A DNA stretch of 64,000 nucleotides from Pseudomonas azotoformans (GCF_900103345.1 NZ_LT629702.1:3224001-3288000), one strand, 5' to 3'. Shown: positions 21,329-31,817, numbered from the stretch's first letter. Numbers and translations are program-made. The notes: a model not told the origin generated them from the sequence alone.

Positions 21329-21635
21329 ACAATTTACAGAAGCACCGAGAAAGCGGTTCCAGCTCATTGACAGCCTCTGGATTTTATGCAGAGACAAAAG
21401 ACATTAAACCTGTAGACGCTGCAAATTGCGGGCCTATTATTCGCAAACCCTTCTGGCACGGCAAGTCTGGCGTTTAATCTTATTTCCTGGGGTGTCTGGA
21501 ATGGGGTTTTTCGGTGCAGGAGCGTAGCGCATTGCCTCAGGTTTGGGCGCGAGGTTACACATTCAGGGTGGGCGGTAACATTCAGAAACGTCCTACACGA
21601 TAAACCGATATTTATTGATCTGCCGGTGATCCAAA
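21329..21635. other. Intergenic stretch with no gene seen
   Basis: About 300 bases of lower G+C between the aotJ control region and a palindromic repeat. The short open frames here lack ribosome sites and family resemblance. It may hold distal promoter elements of aotJ, but none is distinct. Confidence 0.5.
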
Positions 21636-21724
21636 TGTGGGAGGGGGCTTGCCCCCGATAGCGGTGTGTCAGTGAAAGGCATTTCAACTGAACCACTGCA
21701 ATCGGGGGCAAGCCCCCTCCCACA
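21636..21724. repeat. REP-type palindromic doublet, family A
   Basis: TGTGGGAGGGGGCTTGCCCC with its inverted partner ending CCCCCTCCCACA. Sits just beyond the acsA terminator. Confidence 0.9.
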
Positions 21725-21753
21725 CTGGATCTCCGGTGGTTTTGAGGTCGCAC

Positions 21754-21790
21754 AAAAAAGCCCCACCCGGCTTACACCGGGTGGGGCTTT
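21754..21790 (-). terminator. Rho-independent terminator of acsA
   Basis: Perfect 12-bp stem AGCCCCACCCGG / CCGGGTGGGGCT around a 6-base loop, followed on the minus strand by a six-T run. It starts 17 bases after the acsA stop codon. Confidence 0.92.
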
Positions 21791-21806
21791 ATCTGACTAT
21801 CCCGCC

Positions 21807-23762
<1,956 letters not shown>

Positions 23763-23827
23763 CTTTCTTACCTCGGTGACATAGTTGTTGTTGTATGGCC
23801 CTGTTGTAGCCGGGGCGGCCCTATAGA

Positions 23828-23843
23828 ACCATTCGACGATGGT
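23828..23843. promoter_or_regulatory. Inverted repeat in the acsA promoter region
   Basis: ACCAT-N6-ATGGT, a perfect interrupted palindrome 66 bases upstream of the acsA ATG and just before a CTATAG sequence (minus strand) that could be a -10 element. Acetate-responsive regulators act at acs promoters in pseudomonads; assignment to any one of them is speculative. Confidence 0.35.
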
Positions 23844-23999
23844 AGTAACAAGCCCCTACAAATTGCCCTGATATCCCCGTTTGCACCTCTAACCCGCGGG
23901 CCGTGGCGCTTTGCGGCTTTGTGAAAAAAGCTTTACCACAGGATTGTTACAAAAACCGCCAATAGTGTTTATCAAAAGCACGGGTATATGAATATAACT

Positions 24000-24059
24000 T
24001 GGGGGCCTAAAATCACTTCCGTCAACACGACACTGTGATTAACAACGCAACAGCCCCCA
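24000..24059 (+). promoter_or_regulatory. Nested stem-loop upstream of the DUF2790 gene
   Basis: Outer arms TGGGGGC (24000-24006) and GCCCCCA (24053-24059) enclose inner arms AATCAC (24010-24015) and GTGATT (24035-24040). The structure lies about 100 bases before the ATG and could be a leader RNA fold or a protein-binding site. Confidence 0.35.
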
Positions 24060-24159
24060 CGAAGGCAACGTTAATCCGAACTTCCCAACTCTTAAGTTAC
24101 ACACGTGGCCTCACAAGGGCCCCGTGACCCCTTTCGCCCTGAAGAAGGTAAATAGAGAA

Positions 24160-24429
24160 ATGAAAGCTTTAGTAGTTATGGCCCTCAGCAGCTTGTGCGC
24201 CACCGCCGCCCTGGCCGACGAAGCCCCGACTGACGTAGCTGGCCGCAACACCCCGATCGTTGAAGACTACACTTACAGCACCCATCTGGACGTGGCAAAA
24301 GTACTGTCCATGAGCAGTATTCCGGAAGTGTGTGAAGTTGTACCGGTGAAGATGGAATATGAAGACTCGCAGGGCCAGCGTCATATTCTTAATTACCACG
24401 TGATGGGCAATGGTTGTTCTAACGGATAA
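24160..24429 (+). CDS. DUF2790 periplasmic small protein
   Basis: An 89-residue secreted protein of a family largely restricted to Pseudomonas. MKALVVMALSSLCATAALA is a clear signal peptide; the mature part has the family pattern YSTHLDVAKVLSM ... VCEVVPVKMEYEDSQGQRH and ends NYHVMGNGCSNG, with two cysteines (in EVCEVV and NGCSNG) that could form a disulfide. Function unknown; relatives are often found near metal-response genes. ATG 24160 is chosen because it begins the signal peptide; an upstream in-frame GTG adds 12 residues of no obvious use. Confidence 0.85.
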   Translation: MKALVVMALSSLCATAALADEAPTDVAGRNTPIVEDYTYSTHLDVAKVLSMSSIPEVCEVVPVKMEYEDSQGQRHILNYHVMGNGCSNG

Positions 24430-24454
24430 TCACTTGGTTAGTTCGAACTTATTC

Positions 24455-24478
24455 GCCGCAAGAAATTGTTCTTGCGGC
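24455..24478. other. GC-rich hairpin after the DUF2790 gene
   Basis: Stem GCCGCAAG / CTTGCGGC with an 8-base loop, 25 bases after the stop. It lacks a T run on either strand, so it may be only a weak terminator or an mRNA 3' stabiliser. Confidence 0.4.
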
Positions 24479-24499
24479 AAAGCACCGACCCCGCCCCAA

Positions 24500-24526
24500 T
24501 GTGGGAGGGGGCTTGCCCCCGATAGC
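24500..24526. repeat. Single REP half-unit, family A
   Basis: One copy of TGTGGGAGGGGGCTTGCCCC followed by CGATAGC, without the inverted partner seen in the doublets. Confidence 0.8.
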
Positions 24527-24913
24527 GATAGCCGCCACACCACCTCTATAAAGCCTGACGCTTCACGCCTCTCTGCGCCCCACAAAAAACATCCCACCGC
24601 CCGTCAAAAAAATCCAACCCCAGCAAAGCCTTATAAACCCGCACTCTGGCCGAAAAACACGCCATTCTGGCCGCTCTCCGTGACCATCCGCCTCAACACA
24701 AACCGTTTTTTTTCCCCTACAATGCGCGGGTAAATCGGGCCTGCAATATCCCTTTACACTGGGATGAAGAGTCAGACCTGAGGCCTCCCGCTGGAGCAAG
24801 CAACCACCGCTCCGCACCTCAAGCCTCACGCAGAGCACCCGTAACCCTATTCCGTTTAATGCGTGCGCTAGCTGCAACAAACGATTCCTTAAGATCCACC
24901 GCGGCCCTGGGGG
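24527..24913 (+). other. Long leader/intergenic region before nrdB
   Basis: Nearly 390 bases without a credible gene. A T-rich tract at about 24706-24713 precedes TACAAT (24718-24723), a possible -10 element, which would give nrdB an untranslated leader of about 250 bases. No NrdR-box pair is recognisable. Confidence 0.4.
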
Positions 24914-24947
24914 CCGTGTGAACACCCAACCATCCGGTTTCACACGG
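24914..24947 (+). promoter_or_regulatory. Strong stem-loop in the nrdB 5' leader
   Basis: CCGTGTGAA (24914-24922) and TTCACACGG (24939-24947) form a perfect 9-bp stem with a 16-base loop, ending 35 bases before the nrdB ATG. No T run follows, so it looks like a leader structure or operator rather than a terminator. Confidence 0.5.
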
Positions 24948-24982
24948 GCACCTTTGAGCCCTCACGCAGGAGACGACACGTC

Positions 24983-26233
24983 ATGCTGAGCTGGGACGAA
25001 TTCGACAAAGAAGAAGAAGGCGAAGTAGCCACCAAAGGCGCCAACGCCGGCCACGCCACCGAAGCCAACATGGACCGCCTCGACGGTGCCGGCGCCGCCG
25101 CCGCCATCGAAGCCCGCGCCGTCACCGCCAATGACTCCGCCGCCATCGTCCGCGCCAAGGCCGCCCTCGACAAACTCGACGTCGCCGAAGGCCTCGCCGA
25201 ACTCGAAGGCGCCTCCGCCCGCGTCGCCGTTGACGAAAAGCGCATGATCAACTGCCGCGCCGACCTCAACCAACTCGTCCCCTTCAAGTACGACTGGGCC
25301 TGGCAGAAGTACCTCGACGGCTGCGCCAACCACTGGATGCCGCAAGAGGTCAACATGACCGCCGACATCGCCCTGTGGAAAAACCCCGAAGGCCTGACCG
25401 ACGACGAACGCCGCATCGTCATGCGCAACCTGGGCTTCTTCTCCACCGCCGACTCCCTGGTCGCCAACAACCTGGTGCTGGCCGTGTACCGCCTGATCAC
25501 CAACCCGGAGTGCCGCCAGTACATCCTGCGCCAGGCCTTCGAAGAAGCGATCCACACCCACGCCTACCAGTACTGCATCGAATCCCTGGCCATGGATGAA
25601 GGCGAGATCTTCAACATGTACCACGAGATCCCATCGGTCGCGAAAAAAGCCGCCTGGGGTTTGAAGTACACCCGTTCGATCTCCGATCCGAAGTTCGAAA
25701 CCGGCACCGTCGAGACCGACAAGGAACTGCTGCGCAACCTGGTCGCCTACTACTGCGTGCTGGAAGGCATCTTCTTCTATTGCGGCTTCACCCAGATCCT
25801 GTCCATGGGCCGTCGCAACAAAATGACCGGCGTGGCGGAACAGTTCCAGTACATCCTGCGCGATGAGTCGATGCACCTGAACTTCGGTATCGATGTGATC
25901 AACCAGATCAAGATCGAAAACCTACACCTGTGGGATGCCGAGATGAAGGAAGAAGCGACCCAGATGATCCTGCAAGGGACTCAGCTGGAGATCGAATATG
26001 CTCGCGATACCATGCCGCGTGGGGTGTTGGGGATGAATGCGGCGATGATGGAAGACTACTTGAAGTTCATCGCCAACCGTCGTTTGTCGCAGATTGGGTT
26101 GAAGGAAGAGTACCCAGGTACCACCAACCCTTTCCCGTGGATGAGCGAAATCATGGATTTGAAGAAAGAGAAGAACTTCTTCGAGACCCGTGTGATCGAG
26201 TACCAGACTGGCGGTGCGCTGAGCTGGGATTGA
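24983..26233 (+). CDS. nrdB: Ribonucleoside-diphosphate reductase, class Ia beta (R2) subunit
   Basis: Radical-bearing R2 subunit that, with NrdA, reduces ribonucleoside diphosphates for DNA synthesis. The 416 residues include the di-iron ligands in [15 protein letters not shown] (about 195) and [11 protein letters not shown] (about 295). An Ala-rich N-terminal extension of about 80 residues precedes the usual R2 core ([19 protein letters not shown]). A good AGGAGA ribosome site precedes the ATG. The customary upstream partner nrdA is not in the window. Confidence 0.95.
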   Translation: MLSWDEFDKEEEGEVATKGANAGHATEANMDRLDGAGAAAAIEARAVTANDSAAIVRAKAALDKLDVAEGLAELEGASARVAVDEKRMINCRADLNQLVPFKYDWAWQKYLDGCANHWMPQEVNMTADIALWKNPEGLTDDERRIVMRNLGFFSTADSLVANNLVLAVYRLITNPECRQYILRQAFEEAIHTHAYQYCIESLAMDEGEIFNMYHEIPSVAKKAAWGLKYTRSISDPKFETGTVETDKELLRNLVAYYCVLEGIFFYCGFTQILSMGRRNKMTGVAEQFQYILRDESMHLNFGIDVINQIKIENLHLWDAEMKEEATQMILQGTQLEIEYARDTMPRGVLGMNAAMMEDYLKFIANRRLSQIGLKEEYPGTTNPFPWMSEIMDLKKEKNFFETRVIEYQTGGALSWD

Positions 26234-26256
26234 TTCCTGAGCCAAGCAACCCCATG

Positions 26257-26284
26257 AAGCCCTGACGTGTTCAGGGCTTTTTTG
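26257..26284 (+). terminator. Rho-independent terminator of nrdB
   Basis: AAGCCCTGA / TCAGGGCTT stem with a 5-base loop followed by a T run, starting about 24 bases after the nrdB stop. Confidence 0.9.
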
Positions 26285-26469
26285 TACGCGGTGAATTGCC
26301 ACTTCTTGAAGCACATCAAGCTGGTCACCTCGCCCTGAGTGGTTCGGATCGCACCACCAATGCTGTAGCCTTGTGCCCCAATTGCCATCAGCGTTGTCAC
26401 CGGTCGAGTGACCGGGACGTCTTCACCGAAGGGCTTTACGCCAGAGTCGGAAGATTGGCACGGGAGTAG
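26278..26469 (+). pseudogene. Remnant of an HNH endonuclease gene (C-terminal end only)
   Basis: One open frame from about 26278 to a TAG at 26467-26469 translates to ELPLLEAHQAGHLALSGSD, then RTTNAVALCPNCHQRCH, ending LYARVGRLARE. The ALCPNCHxRxH block is the zinc/catalytic end of the HNH nuclease family and LEAH is a degraded LEVHH. There is no start codon and the upstream part is replaced by the nrdB terminator, so it is a relic. The frame is short and startless, so automatic annotation could miss it. Confidence 0.75.
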
Positions 26470-26529
26470 ACTCCCGCTGTCACACCTGATGCACACTCAA
26501 AAAATACCCGATAGGACCGAGGCCAACCC

Positions 26530-27186
26530 GTGAACCCAGACATGCTCGAAGCCGGCCCCGCTGACGCCAAAGTACTTTCCGTCTTTGACTTCGACGGCAC
26601 CCTGACCCATCACGACAGTTTCGTGCCCTTCCTCAAGTTTGCCTTTGGCCCCGGCGAGTTCTACGGCCGGATGGTCAAACTGGCGGTGCCTGGGCTGCGC
26701 TTTCTGGTGCGGCAGATCAGCCGGGATGAGTTGAAGGCGCAGTTGATCCGCACCTTTATGACCGGGGTGGAGAAGGCATGGGTGCAGCAGAAGGCCGAGG
26801 AGTATTGCCAGAAGACCTGGGCGCGGCTGATGCGGCCGACCGGGGTGTTGTCGGTGGAGCAGGAGTTGGGCTCCGGGGCGGAGGTCACGTTGTGTTCGGC
26901 ATCGCCGGCGCTGGTGTTGCAGCCGTTTGCGAATCGGCTGGGGATCAAGCTGATCGGCACGGAGCTTGAGGTGGTCGACGGGGTGTTGACCGGCAAGCTC
27001 ACCGGGAATAACTGCCGGTGTGAGAACAAGGTGTTGCGGCTTGAGGCGGTTTACGGGGATTTGGGCGAGTATCGGCTGCGTGCCTGGGGCGATACGCGTG
27101 GGGATCGGGAATTGCTGGCGGCGGCGCAGGATGCGCATTTTCGGCATTTTCATGCGAAGAAGAAGCGGGCTCGGTTGCAGCGGTGA
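26530..27186 (+). CDS. HAD-IB family hydrolase (phosphoserine-phosphatase-like)
   Basis: A 218-residue cytoplasmic phosphatase-like protein. Motif I is SVFDFDGTLTHHDSF (nucleophile Asp and acid Asp), motif II lies in VTLCSASPALVLQP, and motif III/IV is LRAWGDTRGDRELLA. Relatives dephosphorylate small phosphorylated metabolites; the exact substrate cannot be read. The start is GTG 26530, with ATG 26542 as an alternative. It stands alone between the HNH relic and the Fic gene. Confidence 0.85.
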   Translation: MNPDMLEAGPADAKVLSVFDFDGTLTHHDSFVPFLKFAFGPGEFYGRMVKLAVPGLRFLVRQISRDELKAQLIRTFMTGVEKAWVQQKAEEYCQKTWARLMRPTGVLSVEQELGSGAEVTLCSASPALVLQPFANRLGIKLIGTELEVVDGVLTGKLTGNNCRCENKVLRLEAVYGDLGEYRLRAWGDTRGDRELLAAAQDAHFRHFHAKKKRARLQR

Positions 27187-27265
27187 TGCGGGTGGATGGG
27201 GTTGGCGGGTAGACCGTGGGTCGCGCACTAGCATGGGGTGCAAGTGCGCGGATGGCCCATTCCGA

Positions 27266-28810
27266 TCAATCGTCCCCGCTACCCAATTCTTGATCTTCAA
27301 ATGCGGATCGCACCGCTTCCACAATCCGTTCGGCTAGGTGAATCACTTCCAGCTGCGGATAAGCTTTCTTCAATTTCCCCGATACCTGCCAGCCATTTTC
27401 CTTTAACGAGCGAATGACTCGGTTTGCGTCCTGGTCAGGCATTTCCAGCACTTCTTTTAGCCGTTCCTGGGCGCGCTGAAAGATGACCAACACACGCGCT
27501 TCATCAGCCATCTCTATACGAACCGTGTGCGCCACTACCTGTGCCGTATACAAGACTTGGTCGGTCAAGTCTGGGTAGCGCCACGCGAATTGCGCATCGT
27601 CGTAGTCATCGAAGACCAGATTGCTGCGGGTTCCGTCCTCGTAGACTACAAGTTCTCCAAATCGATAGGAGCCAGCGTAGCGTTGCATGAATGGCCGCGA
27701 AAATGCCTCCAGCGTACGATCGTAACGCGCCCGGAAATCAATCGAGCTTGTGATTGTGGCCGACACTGGCAGGATTACGCCATCAGGCACCGCCTTATCA
27801 CGGATCAAGGTATCGTTGATCAGAAAGCGATGGATCCGACCATTGCCGTCTCGCATGGGGTGGATATAGACAAAAGCGAAAGCGATTACAGCTGCCCGGG
27901 CCAGCGGCTCAGCGCCCCGTGTTGCCAACTCGAATGCTTTCAAGCCATCAAGCAGTTGCGTCAGCACCTCAAATTGCGGCGCAATGTAGTGCACGATGTC
28001 CTCGCGCATGGTGGCCTGCCCCACGAAGACCGGTGAGTGCCGTAAGCCCAGCCCTAGCGCCTCTTCCCCCAAAATACCGGCTTGCAAGGTGTGCAGGCTT
28101 TCATTACTCAACGGATTCTCGATGTGACCACAGTACTTGGCGATCACGTGGGCAAACCGCTGGATCCTGTCGGCTTTGTCTGCCTCTCTCTCGATCAAAA
28201 AGCTGGCACGCGACTCCTTGAACGTCAGCCAACTCGCCGTGCGCATCAGGATATCAGCGCCAAAGGTCTGGTTCAGCTCCCCCAGTGCTGCGCCCAGATC
28301 AAACTGCAACGCTTCTTGCACGGCTTCGGTGCGACGGATCAAGGGAGAGAACGCAGGTACGCCGGGAAGATTATCGTTGATGCGCCAACGCCTTATACGC
28401 AAAGGCTCAACTCGGGTCAGGTAATGCTGTGATGAAACAGCATCGACATAGCCGCCATTGGTAACATCTGGTACATCAAGGTGCAGTCCGGTTAACCACT
28501 CGTACAGGAATCCTGTGCGGCGGGCATATTGACCAAAAGGCGTTTGCCGGCACCAGGCTTCGACGGGCTCAGGGCCGGCTGCAGCAAATAGGCGAGCGAA
28601 GAATTCGAGGTGAATTTCTTCGTACTTGAGCCCGAACTCGAAATGCCCTGCAAAGTCGTCCGAGGGTTGGTAGCTGAGGGGGTACTTACGCTCGACATGT
28701 CCATTGCTCTCGTGGCTCATACGGGTCGTACCGATTACCGATTCGACGCGTAGTGGCTGTGCAAGCGCGATACGGTAGCGGTCAGCGAGTGCCTTGAAAC
28801 CTACCTGCAT
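27266..28810 (-). CDS. Fic family protein (probable AMPylase, class II inhibitory arrangement)
   Basis: A 514-residue Fic-domain protein. The active-site motif is HPMRDGNGRIHR (about 317-328), matching HxFx(D/E)GNGRxxR except Met at the Phe position. Upstream, RASFLIERE (about 201-209) fits the position of the autoinhibitory helix motif (S/T)xxxE(G/N), with Arg where Gly/Asn is usual. The C-terminal third ends in a winged-helix-like region (VLEMPDQDANRVIRSLKENG). Fic enzymes transfer AMP from ATP to protein hydroxyls. No separate antitoxin gene is adjacent, consistent with in-cis inhibition. It lies in an AT-rich patch suggestive of acquisition. Confidence 0.9.
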   Translation of the reverse strand: MQVGFKALADRYRIALAQPLRVESVIGTTRMSHESNGHVERKYPLSYQPSDDFAGHFEFGLKYEEIHLEFFARLFAAAGPEPVEAWCRQTPFGQYARRTGFLYEWLTGLHLDVPDVTNGGYVDAVSSQHYLTRVEPLRIRRWRINDNLPGVPAFSPLIRRTEAVQEALQFDLGAALGELNQTFGADILMRTASWLTFKESRASFLIEREADKADRIQRFAHVIAKYCGHIENPLSNESLHTLQAGILGEEALGLGLRHSPVFVGQATMREDIVHYIAPQFEVLTQLLDGLKAFELATRGAEPLARAAVIAFAFVYIHPMRDGNGRIHRFLINDTLIRDKAVPDGVILPVSATITSSIDFRARYDRTLEAFSRPFMQRYAGSYRFGELVVYEDGTRSNLVFDDYDDAQFAWRYPDLTDQVLYTAQVVAHTVRIEMADEARVLVIFQRAQERLKEVLEMPDQDANRVIRSLKENGWQVSGKLKKAYPQLEVIHLAERIVEAVRSAFEDQELGSGDD

Positions 28811-28835
28811 GGTCGAATCCCCTAACGAACGCTAA

Positions 28836-28948
28836 AAAACGATAACTATTGGGGAATATTAGACGAAAACGATAATTTTGTGAGTACGAAAACGCTAATG
28901 CGCTCTTAAATTAGCTAACGAATTAGCCATTTCATTTGAAAACGATAA
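28836..28948. repeat. Direct repeats AAAACG(A/C)TAA upstream of the Fic gene
   Basis: Copies at 28836-28845, 28866-28875, 28889-28898 (C variant) and 28939-28948, all in one orientation, with a further partial AACGCTAAA at about 28828. The segment is conspicuously AT-rich for this genome. It covers the presumed Fic promoter, so the repeats may be an operator array for a regulator encoded elsewhere. Confidence 0.65.
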
Positions 28949-28992
28949 CAACCTTAAGGGCAGCGATCCGAGTTGAGGGTCCGTCAGGAGAC

Positions 28993-29041
28993 CGAGGCGA
29001 TCCCTTCGTAGCCTCGCCGGAGCTCGACAACTCCCACATTT
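28993..29041. repeat. Degenerate palindromic repeat with a CTCCCACA end
   Basis: CGAGGC / GCCTCG arms form a hairpin next to an end, CAACTCCCACA, like that of the REP families. A single, unpaired copy. Confidence 0.45.
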
Positions 29042-29079
29042 GATCTTTGTCATCCCGTTAATCGGTGTTCAACGGGCGT

Positions 29080-30039
29080 TTATGTCGTGGCTTTGAGGTC
29101 TACGCCCAGGGCTGTGGCGAAGGCTTTTACCATCGGGCTGCGTGGGGCGTTGTGGCGCAGGATGAGGTTGAAGGCGGTGCTCAGGTGCACTTGCTCCGGG
29201 CACAGTGCGCGCAGGCGCCCTTCTCTCACCAAGGGCGTGGCGTAGTGTTCGGGCAAGAAGCCGAGGAAACGGCCAGTGAGGATCAGGATCGCGACGGCTT
29301 CGACTTGTGAGGCCGACGCGGACTGACTGTCATAGTTGACGAAGTTGGCCTTGTCGCGATGGATCGCATACCGATGGTTGACCACTTCGTATTGACGTAA
29401 CACGTCTGGGGTGATGTCGCTCGCATTGAACAGCGGGTGTCCTACAGCACAGTAGGCGTGGGCCTTTTCCTCATACAGCGGGAAATAATCGAACTCTTCA
29501 CGCCGTTGATACACCGGCACGATACCGACGATCAGCCGCCCTTCGACCACGCCGCGTTCAACTTCGTCCAATTGCGAGGCATGTAGGCGCAATCTAATTT
29601 TCGGCGACTCGCTATGTAATTTCCCCAGCGCAGTAATGAGCGGGGAATTAACGTCGGACACGGTGTTATCAATTACACCCACACTAAGGTCGCCAATAAG
29701 CTCGTTTTGCGCCGAACTAAGCTTGTCGCGAAAACTGTCTACCGAGGTAAATAACTCGATGGACGCCTGATACACCAACTTGCCTTCTTCGGTCAGGCCA
29801 AACCCTTCTCGGCCCCGCGTGCACAGGCGCATGCCGATGCGAATCTCAAGGTCGGAAATCTGTTTGCTGATGGCCGCCAAGCCCACGTTCAGCTCGTTTT
29901 GCGCGGCGCTGAAGCCGCCGGCTTCGACCACGGCCATGAACACGCGCAGCAATTTGAAGTCCAGCCCGCTCAGTTGCAGGGGCGGTCTTGTGCCGGGTTT
30001 GGGTGGCAGGTTTCCAGAAGTGGAAAGTGGAGTTTCCAT
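29080..30039 (-). CDS. LysR-type regulator of the argininosuccinate-lyase-like gene cluster
   Basis: A 319-residue LysR-family protein with a proline-rich N-terminal lead, then the helix-turn-helix (about 28-87: LKLLRVFMAVVEAGGFS-type region, AISKQISDLEIRIGMRLCTR) and a periplasmic-binding-like effector domain. It is divergently transcribed from the lyase-ABC-MFS cluster, the usual layout for a regulator and its target. ATG 30039 is preferred over a start six codons upstream. Confidence 0.88.
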   Translation of the reverse strand: METPLSTSGNLPPKPGTRPPLQLSGLDFKLLRVFMAVVEAGGFSAAQNELNVGLAAISKQISDLEIRIGMRLCTRGREGFGLTEEGKLVYQASIELFTSVDSFRDKLSSAQNELIGDLSVGVIDNTVSDVNSPLITALGKLHSESPKIRLRLHASQLDEVERGVVEGRLIVGIVPVYQRREEFDYFPLYEEKAHAYCAVGHPLFNASDITPDVLRQYEVVNHRYAIHRDKANFVNYDSQSASASQVEAVAILILTGRFLGFLPEHYATPLVREGRLRALCPEQVHLSTAFNLILRHNAPRSPMVKAFATALGVDLKATT

Positions 30040-30075
30040 AATACGCGTTGACCTCAAGTGCCATATTCAACAGGC

Positions 30076-30093
30076 TTCAACCCAATCCTTGAA
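30076..30093. promoter_or_regulatory. Inverted repeat in the LysR/lyase divergent region
   Basis: TTCAA-N8-TTGAA, preceded by another ATTCAA at 30065. Size and position suit a LysR recognition site; the link is inferred. Confidence 0.35.
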
Positions 30094-30232
30094 CATAGCC
30101 AGGCGGCGATAATGAACATAAACATCCGCCCTTGGCAACCTTGAATACGGCGCGTCAGACGCTGGTTCAGTCTAGTTGAAAACTTATTTTTACTGCCTCC
30201 GACTCTTCTAAAAACAAGCGTGAGGAACATCC

Positions 30233-31660
30233 ATGTCCCAGCCCACCGACCGCCTTTGGGGCGCTCGTTTCAAGACCGGCCCGTCTGCTGCATTGGCCGC
30301 GTTGTCCCGTTGCCCTGAGCGCTATTTCCGCCTGACGCCCTACGACCTGGCCGGCTCCCGTGCCCATGCCCGTGAATTGCAGCGCGCCGGCCTGCTGGAC
30401 GAGTCGGAGACCTTGCGCACCCTCGAAGCACTGGACAGTATTGGTGCGGACTTCGCCGCCGGCACGCTGCATCCGACCCTGGATGACGAGGACGTGCACA
30501 CCTTTATCGAACGCGTATTGACCGAGCGCCTCGGCGCCTTGGGCGGCAAGCTGCGCGCCGGGCGTTCGCGTAATGATCAAACCGCCAATGACCTGCGCCT
30601 TTTCCTACGCGACCATGCGCGCACCATCACCACCGAGGTGTTGGGTTTGCAACAGGCGTTGGTGGAGCAGGCTGAGCAGCATGTGGAGAGCATCTGCCCG
30701 GGCTTCACGCACTTGCAGCAGGCGCAACCGATTGTGTTCGCCCACCACTTGCTGGCGCATGCCCAGTCAATGTTGCGCGATGTGCAACGCCTGGTGGACT
30801 GGGATGCGCGTACGGCGTTGTCGCCACTGGGTGCGGCGGCAATGGCCGGTTCTGCGATTGCACGGCAGCCGGAGCATTCGGCGAAGGAAATGGGCTACAC
30901 CGGGCCGTGTGAAAACTCCATCGACGCTGTCGCCAGCCGTGACCATGTTGCGGAGTTCCTGTTTGTGGCGGGCATGCTCGGGGTGAATATTTCGCGCTTG
31001 TCGGAAGAGTTTTGCCTGTGGTCTTCGCGGCAGTTTCGCTGGGTGGTGCTGGACGATGCCTACGCCACCGGCAGCTCGATCATGCCGCAGAAGAAGAACC
31101 CGGACATTGCCGAATTGGCGCGGGGCAAGGCTGGGCGCTTGATTGGCAACCTGACCGGCTTAATGTCGACGCTCAAGTCGTTGCCGCTGTCGTACAACCG
31201 CGATTTGAGTGAAGACAAGCACAGCGTGTTGGACAGTGTGGACACGTTGCTACTGGTGCTGCCGGCGATGGCCGGGATGGTTGCGACCATGAAGGTGCAG
31301 GTCGAGGAACTGCGCAGGCAAGCGCCGATGGGCTTTACCTTGGCGACGGAGGTGGCGGATTGGTTGGCCACTCGCGGCGTGCCGTTCAAGGAGGCCCATG
31401 AGATTACCGGCGCCTTGGTACAGGCCTGTGAGAAGCATGAGATTGAATTGTGGGAAGCCTCGCCGGCGATGTTGGCGGAGGTGGATGCGCGGTTGACGCC
31501 TGAGGTGCGCGATTGCCTGACCCTGGAAGCGGCGATTGCAGCGCGCAGTGGGTGGGGTGGGACGGCGCCGGAGCGGGTTCGGGAGCAGATTGAGCGATTG
31601 AAAGGGGCATTGGCGGCTCAACAGAAATGGGCCGACGACTACACCGGGTTTCGTATTTGA
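30233..31660 (+). CDS. Argininosuccinate lyase-like enzyme (fumarase/aspartase superfamily)
   Basis: A 475-residue protein with all superfamily signatures: GGKLRAGRSRNDQTANDLRL (region C1), PGFTHLQQAQPIVFAHH (C2) and TGSSIMPQKKNPDIAELARG (C3, with the catalytic loop serine pair). True ArgH splits argininosuccinate into arginine and fumarate. Here the gene heads an operon with an amino acid importer and an MFS protein under a LysR regulator, so a catabolic lyase acting on an imported N-succinyl/argininosuccinate-type compound is more likely than arginine synthesis. Superfamily call is certain; the substrate is inferred. Confidence 0.88.
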   Translation: MSQPTDRLWGARFKTGPSAALAALSRCPERYFRLTPYDLAGSRAHARELQRAGLLDESETLRTLEALDSIGADFAAGTLHPTLDDEDVHTFIERVLTERLGALGGKLRAGRSRNDQTANDLRLFLRDHARTITTEVLGLQQALVEQAEQHVESICPGFTHLQQAQPIVFAHHLLAHAQSMLRDVQRLVDWDARTALSPLGAAAMAGSAIARQPEHSAKEMGYTGPCENSIDAVASRDHVAEFLFVAGMLGVNISRLSEEFCLWSSRQFRWVVLDDAYATGSSIMPQKKNPDIAELARGKAGRLIGNLTGLMSTLKSLPLSYNRDLSEDKHSVLDSVDTLLLVLPAMAGMVATMKVQVEELRRQAPMGFTLATEVADWLATRGVPFKEAHEITGALVQACEKHEIELWEASPAMLAEVDARLTPEVRDCLTLEAAIAARSGWGGTAPERVREQIERLKGALAAQQKWADDYTGFRI

Positions 31661-31664
31661 CGCT

Positions 31665-31779
31665 CGTTCCCACGCTCCGCGTGGGAATGCATCCTGTGAC
31701 GCTCCGCGTCGCCAAGTCACGCGTCAATAGCGGGACGCGGAGCGTCCAGGGCGGCATTCCCACGCAGAGCGTGGGAACG
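31665..31779. repeat. Long imperfect inverted repeat, family D
   Basis: CGTTCCCACGCTCCGCGTGG and GCATTCCCACGCAGAGCGTG / GGGAACG form the ends of a 115-base element with inner GACGCTCCGCGTC and GACGCGGAGCGTC arms. Unlike the A-C families it is a nested palindrome that could be a MITE-like unit. It sits inside the lyase-ABC cluster, between the lyase and permease genes. Confidence 0.85.
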
Positions 31780-31817
31780 ATCAACAGCAAGAGCTTTATC
31801 AGTTTTGGAGTAAGACC

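Noticed and set aside
24410..24733. 107-codon plus-strand frame after the DUF2790 gene
   Set aside because: It runs through a palindromic repeat half-unit and low-complexity sequence, with no ribosome site or family similarity.
26056..26496. Minus-strand 146-codon frame over the nrdB end and HNH relic
   Set aside because: It crosses the nrdB terminator and overlaps coding DNA in antisense; the plus-strand HNH signature explains the region better.
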